NCBI RefSeq assembly: GCF_014596575.1 | Contig: NZ_NASZ01000023.1 | Coordinates: 1 to 64,000 of the forward strand | DNA: 64,000 bases | Origin: Flavobacterium pokkalii | Lineage (GTDB): Bacteria; Bacteroidota; Bacteroidia; Flavobacteriales; Flavobacteriaceae | Direction of reading: 5' to 3' | In this document: one piece after another, positions 1-7,421 of the stretch | Layout: each line of letters starts with the position of its first letter | Position numbering within the stretch: position 1 is the stretch's first letter | Notes under the pieces: generated by a model | Seen by the model: the letters and a program-made list of their open reading frames with translations, nothing else | The model's database searches: none | What the model was told of the DNA's origin: nothing | Program-made: the position numbers and the translations under genes

Positions 1-600
1 AGTAATCACCGATTGATATAAGGCATCTACTTTTTGCCCGATTTCGGGAGTAGAGCCGGCTGTTACTTTTAAAATTTTATCGACCGTATGTTCTTTATCT
101 CCGGGATTAATACGTTCCGGAGAATAACCGGCAAAGAAATCAACATTAAATTTCAGACCGGAAATACGTTCCAAAACAGGCACACATTCCTCTTCCGTCA
201 CTCCGGGATAAACGGTGGATTCATAAATAACAATGTCTCCTTTTTTCAAAACCTTGCCGACAGTTTCACTGGCTTTGTAGAGCGGGGTCAAATCGGGGCG
301 GTTATTCTTGTCTACAGGAGTAGGAACGGTAACAATATAATAGTTACAATCGGCGATATCCTCCAGTTGATTACTGCAATAGAACCCTTTTTTTGTTTGT
401 ATTTCTTCCTTGGAAATTAAAACCGATTGTAAAACCGACTCTTCGACTTCTAAGGTATCATCAATCCCCTTGTTTAAGGCTTCTATTCTTTTTTGATTGA
501 TATCAAAGCCAACAACGCTGTGTTTAGTCGCAAATAATCTGGCTAAAGGCAAACCTACGTAACCAAGACCAATAACAGCTATTCTAGAATCAGAACCCAT
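1..600 (-). CDS. Nucleotide-sugar dehydrogenase (UDP-HexNAc 6-dehydrogenase, TviB/WbpO type), 3' end cut by window
   Basis: The first 200 codons are present, starting with ATG at 600; the rest lies beyond the window edge. The N-terminus has a Rossmann motif (IAVIGLGYVGLPLA, residues 6-19). Further on come VTVPTPVD, PDLTPL, ESTVYPGVTEEECVPVLE and GYSPERINPGD, which are hallmarks of the UDP-GlcNAc/UDP-GalNAc dehydrogenases that make uronic acid sugars for capsule or O-antigen. The enzyme would oxidise C6 of a UDP-HexNAc using NAD+. Glycosyltransferases upstream on the same strand support a surface polysaccharide role. The catalytic cysteine is outside the window, so the exact substrate cannot be told. 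Confidence 0.88.
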   Translation of the reverse strand, partial: MGSDSRIAVIGLGYVGLPLARLFATKHSVVGFDINQKRIEALNKGIDDTLEVEESVLQSVLISKEEIQTKKGFYCSNQLEDIADCNYYIVTVPTPVDKNNRPDLTPLYKASETVGKVLKKGDIVIYESTVYPGVTEEECVPVLERISGLKFNVDFFAGYSPERINPGDKEHTVDKILKVTAGSTPEIGQKVDALYQSVIT

Positions 601-699
601 TGATTTTTTTAATTTTATTGAGACAATATCGAGTTATACCCAACATTTCATGATTCCTGCTCACACAAAACGAGTCAGAATCCGGTTTTTTTACGTTCG

Positions 700-707
700 C
701 AAAGATA
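700..707 (-). promoter_or_regulatory. Possible -7 element for the nucleotide-sugar dehydrogenase
   Basis: On the minus strand this reads TATCTTTG, matching the Bacteroidota -7 consensus TAnnTTTG, about 100 bases before the ATG at 600. No good TTG -33 element is seen at the usual distance, so this is tentative. The rest of the 601-876 gap shows no gene. Confidence 0.3.
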
Positions 708-876
708 ACTACTTCAAGCCGAAATTCCATTATATATTTATTCATTTGAACGATACAGATACTCCATTCATCGATAAAACATAGTTAAACCTCTACTTGT
801 CAAAGAAAAAATACTTATAATAAAAAAACATTCGAATTGATGTTTATAATAGTTTCATCCAACGGCTCAAAATTTA

Positions 877-1968
877 CTATTTATCCTTTATTAATTCGTG
901 ATATGTATTATAAGTTTGCAGGCAAACCGAGTCAATGTTGAAATTTTGAACTACAAAATTATATGCATTTTCTATTATTACTTCTCTATCTTTTTTATTA
1001 TTAATAAGAAATAATGTTTTGTCAGCAAGATTTTTTGTGTCACCTGGATTACAGATAAACCCTGTTTTATTGTTAATGACTAATTCCTCACTACCACCAT
1101 TTTTTACCGTGACAACTGGTTTTTTTGCTACAAAAAAATCGAGTATTGTTGAGCCTAAACCTTCTTTAATGGAAGTGAAAAGTAATAAATCGATTTGAGG
1201 TATTAAATTTTTTGGATTATTTATAAAACCTAAAAAATGGATTTTTTCTTCTATTTGAAGTTTTTTTGCGTGAAGTTTAAGTTCACTTTCCATTGGACCA
1301 TTCCCAATTAAAATAAAATGGATGTTAGAGTTTTTTTCTAGAATTTTTTTTGCTGTGTTTAAAAAAGTGTTATGGTCTTTTTCATAAGTTAAAGCTGCAA
1401 TGTAACCTACTAATGTTGTTTCTTTATCTAAGTTAAGTCTGTTTCTAATGGAAAAAGAAGGAGGGAATTTATATGAACAATCCGTCATGCTGTAAATGAG
1501 GGTTGTATTTTTATTTTTAGTTGTTTTTTCAAAAACATCTTGAGCTGCTTTGCTGATACAAATAGTTTTGCTGACAAACTTACTTGAATATTTTATTTTT
1601 TGACTAAACCAACCCTTGATTGGAAAAACAACCCGTCTTGTAATTATGATTGGGCAGTTAATTCCAAATAATAATTTACTAAAAAGGGCTAATGAATGTC
1701 CTTTAGATTCATGGCAATGTAATAAATCAATTTTTTGCTGTTCAATATATTTTTTTATTTTAAACGTTGCTATAATCTTTTGCCAAAAGCCTGTGCCAAT
1801 GCTTAAGAATGGGATTTTTTCCTTGATAGCCCATGATTCCAAGTGTCCTCCTTTTACGCATACTAAGGTTTGTGGGTACTGTTTTTTCTGTGCATACTCC
1901 ATTAAGTAGGCTAATTGTTGTTCTCCACCTCGCCAATTTTTTTGTAAATTAAAATGAAGTATGTTCAT
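877..1968 (-). CDS. Glycosyltransferase family 4 (GT-B fold)
   Basis: This 363-residue protein begins MNILHFNLQKNWRGGEQQLAYL, the N-terminal pattern of GT4 enzymes that transfer a sugar from a nucleotide donor. The donor-binding half contains GYIAALTYEKDHNTF, FILIGNGPMESELK and the ExG-type segment SIKEGLGSTILDFFVAKKPVV, whose first Glu is expected to contact the donor nucleotide. No membrane segment is evident. It lies 11 bases downstream of another GT4 gene and probably belongs to the same LPS/polysaccharide transcript. The acceptor and donor sugars cannot be predicted. Base composition is noticeably more AT-rich than the housekeeping genes nearby, as is common for surface-glycan loci. Confidence 0.88.
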   Translation of the reverse strand: MNILHFNLQKNWRGGEQQLAYLMEYAQKKQYPQTLVCVKGGHLESWAIKEKIPFLSIGTGFWQKIIATFKIKKYIEQQKIDLLHCHESKGHSLALFSKLLFGINCPIIITRRVVFPIKGWFSQKIKYSSKFVSKTICISKAAQDVFEKTTKNKNTTLIYSMTDCSYKFPPSFSIRNRLNLDKETTLVGYIAALTYEKDHNTFLNTAKKILEKNSNIHFILIGNGPMESELKLHAKKLQIEEKIHFLGFINNPKNLIPQIDLLLFTSIKEGLGSTILDFFVAKKPVVTVKNGGSEELVINNKTGFICNPGDTKNLADKTLFLINNKKDREVIIENAYNFVVQNFNIDSVCLQTYNTYHELIKDK

Positions 1969-1979
1969 GTATAAGTCCG

Positions 1980-3095
1980 TTAAGATATAGTAATTAAATT
2001 TTTATAGAGATTTTGAATTTCATCAGCGATTTTTGAATCGGAAAATTGTTGTGCGTACTGATATCCTTTTTCGATAATTTCTTTTCGTAAATTTTCGTTT
2101 TGTAATAATAAGATTATTTGTCTCGTTATTTCATTAGTATTATTTGGATTGACATAAATACTATTTGGTCCTCCTGCTTCAGGAAACACACCACTATTTG
2201 TTGTTATAACAGGTGTTTTTGAATATAGAGCTTCGATAATTGGAATTCCGAAACCTTCAAAAATCGATGGATATATAAAAATTGTAGCTAATTGGTATAT
2301 AATTGCCAATTCTTCAAATGATACGTTTTCTAAATGAATAATTTTATCGTCAATATATTTTTTTTCTGTACAGTATTTTTTGATTTTTTCGAAATATTCC
2401 GTTTTCCTTCCAATGAGTACCAGGGTTGTATCTATATTTTCAATTGCTTTTACAATTTGAAGTGCATTTTTTCTTTCTTCAATTGTGCCTACATTTAGTA
2501 TAAAATTGTTTTTTAATCCGAATTTTTCCTTTACTCGTTGCTTTTCGGAGTCAGAATATTCTTTTTTAAAAACATCAGCGCACCCCTGATATATTACAAT
2601 TATTTTATCTTCAGGTATTTTTAGGTACGTTATAATGTCTTTTTTAGTTTGTTGACTAATAGCAACGATTTTGTCTGCTTTTTGAGCAGCATATTTAAAT
2701 TTTAAATAATAAATATATCGGTCTAAAGAGTTGTAAAGTTTTGGGTAACGTAAAAAAATTAAATCATGTATTGTTACAATTTTTTTTATGTGTTTTGGAA
2801 TAAAAAAAGGGATTTCTCCTGATAATCCATGGAAAATTTTAATGTTGTCTTTTTTGAGTCTCAGACCAATACCGATTGAACGCCAAAGTGATTTTATTTT
2901 TTTCCAAAACCCAGAAGGAACTATTTCTTTAGTATTATAGGAATGAGAAATATAGGAGAATGAATGTTTTGGGTTGTATAAAAAGTAAGTGTTTTTTGGA
3001 TAATGGGTAGATAGAATGCGTATTAAATCCCTGCTGTAATTTCCTAATCCAGTTTTGTTATGAAAGAAACGTTTGGCGTCAAAACCTATTTTCAT
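1980..3095 (-). CDS. Glycosyltransferase family 4 (GT-B fold)
   Basis: This protein has 371 residues. The start MKIGFDAKRFFHNKTGLGNYSR is typical of WbdA/mannosyltransferase-like GT4 proteins, with the glycine-rich loop for the donor near residue 17. The C-terminal domain shows ILNVGTIEERKNALQIVKAI and IYPSIFEGFGIPIIEALYSK, the EX7E-type donor-binding motif. Its start overlaps the end of the upstream GT2 gene by 17 bases, which suggests translational coupling. It would act on the cytoplasmic face of the membrane, building an LPS core or O-antigen oligosaccharide. Sugar specificity is unknown. Confidence 0.9.
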   Translation of the reverse strand: MKIGFDAKRFFHNKTGLGNYSRDLIRILSTHYPKNTYFLYNPKHSFSYISHSYNTKEIVPSGFWKKIKSLWRSIGIGLRLKKDNIKIFHGLSGEIPFFIPKHIKKIVTIHDLIFLRYPKLYNSLDRYIYYLKFKYAAQKADKIVAISQQTKKDIITYLKIPEDKIIVIYQGCADVFKKEYSDSEKQRVKEKFGLKNNFILNVGTIEERKNALQIVKAIENIDTTLVLIGRKTEYFEKIKKYCTEKKYIDDKIIHLENVSFEELAIIYQLATIFIYPSIFEGFGIPIIEALYSKTPVITTNSGVFPEAGGPNSIYVNPNNTNEITRQIILLLQNENLRKEIIEKGYQYAQQFSDSKIADEIQNLYKNLITIS

Positions 3096-3864
3096 GATTT
3101 TTTTTATTTTGTTGAAACTCCCTTATTTTGATATATTTAAGAAATGTTCCAATGGATGCAAAAATGCAAATTACAAATCCGTAATAGCCGTCAAGAAAAC
3201 CTTTTTTTAAAAAATAATTATTGATAAATTTCCAAAACGGGTTAGTAAAAATTTTAAAAATACTTACTTGTTTGTTTTTGTTCTTAATGTAGTTTTTAGC
3301 CGCAATTTCAGTATAGTTGTTTATTTTTAGGTAGTGTTCGGTTACTGAATCATAGGCCCAATGAAGTAAATCTCCTTTTAAAATAGCTTCGTTTTTGGGG
3401 TTGTTTAGAGCAATGACTTCATGTATGTTGTTACTACCAATCCATTTGGCTTTTTGTTTGTTGAATAGTCTTATTTTACGGTCAGGATACCAGTTAGAGT
3501 GTTTTATCCATTTTCCGCAATAATTGTTGAGTCGGTTGAAAGAATAACCATCTTTATCTAATTTTTTTTGCTTAGTTGATAAAATTTCCTTTCTTAATTC
3601 TTCTGATAGTGCTTCATCAGCATCCAAGGAAAGTATATAGTCAAAATTTGTTTTACTATTAGCAAAATTTTTTTGATCCGTAAAACCAGTAAATTCTTTT
3701 TCAATAATGATTGCGCCATACTTAAGACATATATCTTTGGTTTTATCGGTAGAAAAAGAATCAATGATTATTATTTCATCGACAACATCTTTTAATGAAG
3801 AAAGGCATTTTTCAATATACCTTTCTTCATTATATGTTATTATTACTCCTGAAATTTTATTCAT
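3079..3864 (-). CDS. Glycosyltransferase family 2, WaaE/KdtX-like
   Basis: This 261-residue protein begins MNKISGVIITYNEERYIEKC. It has the GT-A features VDEIIIIDSFSTDKT and the metal-binding segment YILSLDADEALSEEL (DAD). The motif WIKHSNWYPDRKIRLFNK is typical of the WaaE-like beta-1,4-glucosyltransferase group that modifies LPS inner core. A hydrophobic stretch near residues 215-240 could associate with the membrane. It starts 14 bases after dapD on the same strand and overlaps the next GT4 gene. The exact reaction is inferred from family resemblance only. Confidence 0.87.
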   Translation of the reverse strand: MNKISGVIITYNEERYIEKCLSSLKDVVDEIIIIDSFSTDKTKDICLKYGAIIIEKEFTGFTDQKNFANSKTNFDYILSLDADEALSEELRKEILSTKQKKLDKDGYSFNRLNNYCGKWIKHSNWYPDRKIRLFNKQKAKWIGSNNIHEVIALNNPKNEAILKGDLLHWAYDSVTEHYLKINNYTEIAAKNYIKNKNKQVSIFKIFTNPFWKFINNYFLKKGFLDGYYGFVICIFASIGTFLKYIKIREFQQNKKNHENRF

Positions 3865-3877
3865 CGAAGAGAAGATA

Positions 3878-4693
3878 TTACACCGCTACATCATACTCTC
3901 TCAAAGCATTGTTAAGAGAAGTTTTCAAGTCAGTTGATGGTTTACGGGTTCCAATGATTAAAGCACAAGGAACTTGGTATTCTCCAGCAGCGAATTTTTT
4001 AGTATAACTTCCAGGGATAACTACTGAACGAGCAGGAACAAAACCTTTCATTTCCACTGGCTCATCACCAGTAATATCAATAATTTTAGTTGAAGCAGTC
4101 AAACATACGTTAGCTCCTAAAACAGCTTCTTTACCTACGTGAACTCCTTCTACCACAATACAACGAGAACCGATAAAAGCACCATCTTCAATGATTACCG
4201 GAGCAGCTTGTAATGGCTCTAAAACACCACCAATTCCAACACCACCACTTAGGTGAACATCTTTACCAATTTGAGCACAACTACCTACAGTAGCCCAAGT
4301 ATCTACCATTGTTCCGGCATCAACATAAGCACCAATGTTTACATAACTTGGCATCATGATTACGCCGCTTGAAATAAATGATCCGTAACGAGCAGAAGCT
4401 CCAGGAACTACACGAACACCTTTTTCAGCATAATCTTTTTTCAATTCCATTTTGTCGTGGAATTCAAAAACACCAGCTTCCCAAGTTTCCATTTTTTGAA
4501 TAGGGAAGTACATAACTACTGCTTTCTTAACCCATTCGTTTACTTGCCATGAATCGCCTTTTGGCTCAGCAACTCTTAATTTTCCAGAATCTAATAATTC
4601 GATTACTTCTCTAATCGCGTTAGTTGTTGTTTCTTCCTGCAACAAAGCTCTGTTTTCCCAAGCTTGCTCTATAATTGTTTGTAAATTGCTCAT
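3878..4693 (-). CDS. dapD: 2,3,4,5-tetrahydropyridine-2,6-dicarboxylate N-succinyltransferase
   Basis: DapD succinylates tetrahydrodipicolinate using succinyl-CoA in the lysine/meso-diaminopimelate pathway and acts in the cytosol as a trimer. The 271-residue length is normal for the family. The N-terminal helical part contains KVAEPKGDSW-like sequence (RVAEPKGDSWQVNEW). The centre is a left-handed beta-helix with hexapeptide repeats, including VNIGAYVDAGTMVDTWATVGS and HLSGGVGIGGVLEPLQA, which are near-invariant in DapD. The gene is the first of a minus-strand run that continues into the glycosyltransferases with a 14-base gap. Identity is secure. Confidence 0.97.
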   Translation of the reverse strand: MSNLQTIIEQAWENRALLQEETTTNAIREVIELLDSGKLRVAEPKGDSWQVNEWVKKAVVMYFPIQKMETWEAGVFEFHDKMELKKDYAEKGVRVVPGASARYGSFISSGVIMMPSYVNIGAYVDAGTMVDTWATVGSCAQIGKDVHLSGGVGIGGVLEPLQAAPVIIEDGAFIGSRCIVVEGVHVGKEAVLGANVCLTASTKIIDITGDEPVEMKGFVPARSVVIPGSYTKKFAAGEYQVPCALIIGTRKPSTDLKTSLNNALREYDVAV

Positions 4694-4710
4694 GTTTATT
4701 AAATTTTTGG

Positions 4711-4718
4711 CAAATATA
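4711..4718 (-). promoter_or_regulatory. -7 element upstream of dapD
   Basis: On the minus strand this reads TATATTTG, a match to the Bacteroidota TAnnTTTG element, ending about 18 bases before the dapD ATG at 4693. A clear -33 TTG is not evident. Confidence 0.45.
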
Positions 4719-4792
4719 GGCTTTTTAACTAAAAGCTAAAAAGAGAAAAGTATTGAAAATGTTATATATTTGTATATTAAATTGTTTGGATT

Positions 4793-5026
4793 ATGGAAGC
4801 GATTAGATTAGAATTTAAATCAGAAATCAAAGAAAAAATAATAGCATTATTAAGTTCGTTCTCTGCAGATGAATTAAAAATAGTTGAAGAAGATTCTGAT
4901 TTTGACTTAAATAAAAAAAAAATGGATGCTTCTTTAGCTAAAATTAAAAATGGAACAGCTAAATTTTATACTATTGAAGAAGTTGATGCGATTTTAGAAG
5001 AAACTATTTCTAAATATGAAAATTAA
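4793..5026 (+). CDS. Antitoxin of a ParE/RelE-type toxin-antitoxin pair
   Basis: This small acidic protein has 77 residues. It is helical in appearance and lysine/glutamate-rich, with a C-terminal segment FYTIEEVDAILEETISKYEN resembling the toxin-wrapping tails of PHD/RelB-like antitoxins. Its 3' end overlaps the start of the downstream toxin gene by 11 bases, the usual coupling in type II modules. Such antitoxins normally repress their own promoter, but no operator was identified. A TATATTTG box at 4765-4772 could serve as the -7 element. The assignment rests on gene order and on the partner; the sequence alone is not diagnostic. Confidence 0.72.
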   Translation: MEAIRLEFKSEIKEKIIALLSSFSADELKIVEEDSDFDLNKKKMDASLAKIKNGTAKFYTIEEVDAILEETISKYEN

Positions 5027-5297
5027 GTTTCAGGAAGAATTTTTGTTTGAGCTTAACAGTCAAATCTATTATATTTCAAAAGATAAGCCCTTTGCTGCCA
5101 GAAAGTTTAAATCTGACTTATTGAGAAATGTCAAGAAAGATTTAAAAAATCCGTTTAATTTTAAAAAATCCCAATACTATGATGATGAAAATATAAGAGA
5201 TTATATTTTTAAGGGTTATACTATAGTTTATTACATTCATACTGCTGAAAATGTGATTTATATTTTTGGTTTTATTAAATACCGAAAATCTCTTTAG
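5016..5297 (+). CDS. ParE/RelE superfamily toxin
   Basis: This 93-residue basic protein has the ParE/RelE pattern: an N-terminal helix pair (EEFLFELNSQIYYISKDKP), a helix ending FKSDLLRNVKKDLKNPF, then beta strands IRDYIFKGYTIVYYIH and NVIYIFGFIKYRKSL. ParE-like toxins poison gyrase and RelE-like ones cleave ribosome-bound mRNA; which applies here cannot be decided by reading. The start overlaps the antitoxin gene by 11 bases. The pair is strongly AT-rich and sits between dapD and ruvX, consistent with insertion into a conserved gene neighbourhood. Confidence 0.8.
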   Translation: MKIKFQEEFLFELNSQIYYISKDKPFAARKFKSDLLRNVKKDLKNPFNFKKSQYYDDENIRDYIFKGYTIVYYIHTAENVIYIFGFIKYRKSL

Positions 5298-5302
5298 ATT
5301 TG
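5295..5302 (+). promoter_or_regulatory. -7 element for ruvX overlapping the toxin stop codon
   Basis: TAGATTTG matches TAnnTTTG; its first three bases are the stop codon of the toxin gene. It lies 38 bases before the ruvX ATG at 5341, a suitable position for a promoter. Confidence 0.4.
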
Positions 5303-5340
5303 CAAAATTTCGTTTATATCTTAGCAAAAAAAAAAATAGA

Positions 5341-5757
5341 ATGGCAAGAATACTTTGTATTGATTACGGACAAAAGCGCACCGGAATAGCAGTTACCGAT
5401 GAAATGCAAATTATAGCATCGGGTTTAACGACTATTCCTTCTGCTACGGCTATTGATTTTTTAAAAGATTATTTTTCGAAAGAAAAAGTCGAATTGGTGC
5501 TCATTGGCGAACCTAAGCAAATGAACGGTGAACCTTCGCAAAGTGCTTCCATTATCAAAGGATTTGTAACGCATTTTACCAACCATTTTCCGGAGATGAA
5601 AGTAGAGCGGGTAGATGAACGATTTACTTCTAAAATGGCTTTTCAGACCATGATTGACAGTGGTTTGAATAAGAAACAACGTCAAAATAAAGCCCTGATT
5701 GATGAAATTTCAGCAACTATCATGTTGCAGGATTATCTTTCCCGTAAAATGTTTTAA
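5341..5757 (+). CDS. ruvX: Putative pre-16S rRNA nuclease / Holliday junction resolvase-like (YqgF/RuvX)
   Basis: This 138-residue protein has the YqgF RNase H-like fold. The N-terminal strand ILCIDYGQKRTGIAVTD carries the first catalytic Asp. LVLIGEPKQMNGEPS provides the second acidic residue, and ERVDERFTSKMA provides the third with the arginine. In E. coli the family matures the 5' end of 16S rRNA; it was first predicted to be a resolvase. The ATG at 5341 was chosen because the longer open frame upstream encodes a sequence unlike the family. Length is normal. Confidence 0.94.
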   Translation: MARILCIDYGQKRTGIAVTDEMQIIASGLTTIPSATAIDFLKDYFSKEKVELVLIGEPKQMNGEPSQSASIIKGFVTHFTNHFPEMKVERVDERFTSKMAFQTMIDSGLNKKQRQNKALIDEISATIMLQDYLSRKMF

Positions 5758-5842
5758 TAATTCTTTGTTAAAACCGCAAAACTTAGTGATAAATGTAACT
5801 TTTTCCCTTAGAAAGGCTCTTTTAATTACAAGAATATTAAAG

Positions 5843-5850
5843 TATCTTTG
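5843..5850 (+). promoter_or_regulatory. -7 element upstream of mqo
   Basis: TATCTTTG followed by CCGCC is a good match to the TAnnTTTG element, 20 bases before the mqo ATG. The -33 region has no clear TTG. Confidence 0.45.
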
Positions 5851-5870
5851 CCGCCTATAAAAACAATATT

Positions 5871-7364
5871 ATGTCAGATACAACTATACGTTCCCATTGT
5901 GATGTGGTTCTTATTGGAGCAGGAATTATGAGTGCTACTTTAGGAATTATCCTGAAAGAATTACAACCCGATTTAACTATTGATATTTACGAAAGATTAG
6001 ACAATGCTGCTGCCGAAAGTTCAGATGCCTGGAATAATGCCGGAACAGGACACTCCGCTTTTTGTGAATTAAATTATACTCCGGAAGGAAGTGATGGAAG
6101 TATCGATCCTAAAAAAGCCATTAGTATTGCTGAATCTTTTGAGGTTTCCCGTCAATTTTGGGCTTATTTAGCTCAAAAAGGAATCGTAAAATCTCCGGAG
6201 AATTTTATCAAAAGAATTCCACATATCAGTTTTGTTTGGGGGGATAAAAATGTAGAATTTTTAACCAAACGATTCAAAGCTTTGCAAGCCAATCCGCTTT
6301 TTGAGGAAATGCAGTTCAGTACTGATTTTGCCGAATTGAAATCATGGATGCCATTGGTTATGGAAGGCAGAAAAGAATCTGAAAAAGTAGCCGGAACCTC
6401 TATGGCTATTGGTACAGATGTGAATTTTGGTGAATTGACCCGAAATATGTTTCAGTATCTGACTCAAATGGAAGGTGTGAATATGTATTTTGGTCATGAA
6501 GTCAAAAAACTAAGACAAAAAGAAAATAAAACCTGGAGAATAAAAATCAAAAATTTGAATGATGGTTCTATTCGAAAAGCCTATCCTAAATTTGTTTTCA
6601 TCGGAGCAGGAGGAGGTTCGTTGCCATTATTAGAAAAAGCCGATATTCCGGAAGGGAAAGGTTTTGGTGGTTTCCCGGTAAGTGGACAATGGTTGAAATG
6701 TACCAATCCGGATGTGATTGCGAAACATGAATCAAAAGTGTATGGAAAAGCTAGTGTGGGTGCGCCACCTATGTCGGTTCCGCATATTGATTCGCGTATG
6801 ATAAATGGTGAGAAACAATTATTGTTTGGGCCTTTTGCAGGATTCTCAACTCGTTTCTTGAAAAATGGTAAATATTCTGATTTGCCAAAATCAATTCAGT
6901 TGGACAATATTATGCCGATGTTGATTGCAGGTTATAAAAATATTCCGTTGACTAAATATTTAATTGAGCAGGTGCGTCAATCTCCGGCTGACAGAATTAA
7001 AGCTTTGAGAGAATATGTTCCGGGGGCAAAATCTAAAGACTGGGTTTTAGAGCGTGCCGGACAACGTGTTCAGGTAATTAAGAAAGACGAAAAAGAAGGA
7101 GGGAAGTTAGAGTTTGGAACAGAGGTAATCACTGCTGCCGACGGAACTTTATCGGTATTACTTGGGGCTTCGCCAGGTGCTTCTACAGCGGTTTCAATTA
7201 TGATTGATGTAATTAGCAGATGTTATAAAAATGAAATCAAAACTCCGGAATGGCAGGCTAAGTTTAAAGAAATGATTCCTTCTTACGGACAAAAATTAAA
7301 TGAAAATCCGGAATTGCTTAAAGCAGTTAGAGAAAATACCGCTACCGTTTTAAAATTAAAATAA
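5871..7364 (+). CDS. mqo: Malate:quinone oxidoreductase
   Basis: This is a 497-residue FAD-dependent peripheral membrane enzyme that oxidises malate to oxaloacetate and passes electrons to the quinone pool (TCA cycle). The FAD-binding motif VVLIGAGIMSATLG is at residues 12-25. Family motifs include DAWNNAGTGHSAFCELNYTP, GTDVNFGELTR, GQWLKCTNP and KVYGKASVGAPPMSVPH, and near the C-terminus LLGASPGASTA. Length fits the long Mqo group. It stands alone, with a promoter element upstream and a hairpin terminator at 7385. Confidence 0.97.
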   Translation: MSDTTIRSHCDVVLIGAGIMSATLGIILKELQPDLTIDIYERLDNAAAESSDAWNNAGTGHSAFCELNYTPEGSDGSIDPKKAISIAESFEVSRQFWAYLAQKGIVKSPENFIKRIPHISFVWGDKNVEFLTKRFKALQANPLFEEMQFSTDFAELKSWMPLVMEGRKESEKVAGTSMAIGTDVNFGELTRNMFQYLTQMEGVNMYFGHEVKKLRQKENKTWRIKIKNLNDGSIRKAYPKFVFIGAGGGSLPLLEKADIPEGKGFGGFPVSGQWLKCTNPDVIAKHESKVYGKASVGAPPMSVPHIDSRMINGEKQLLFGPFAGFSTRFLKNGKYSDLPKSIQLDNIMPMLIAGYKNIPLTKYLIEQVRQSPADRIKALREYVPGAKSKDWVLERAGQRVQVIKKDEKEGGKLEFGTEVITAADGTLSVLLGASPGASTAVSIMIDVISRCYKNEIKTPEWQAKFKEMIPSYGQKLNENPELLKAVRENTATVLKLK

Positions 7365-7384
7365 TAGCGATACCGCTTTATGAG

Positions 7385-7421
7385 GAATCCCGTTAGTCAA
7401 GGCTAATGGGATTCTTTTTTT
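7385..7421 (+). terminator. Rho-independent terminator after mqo
   Basis: Arms GAATCCCGTTAG (7385-7396) and CTAATGGGATTC (7403-7414) pair with one G.T, followed by a run of eight T. The right arm overlaps the stop codon of the converging FUSC gene. Confidence 0.8.

Noticed and set aside
88-420. 110-codon plus-strand frame opposite the sugar dehydrogenase
   Set aside because: Antisense shadow of a well-supported gene; the minus-strand product has clear family motifs.
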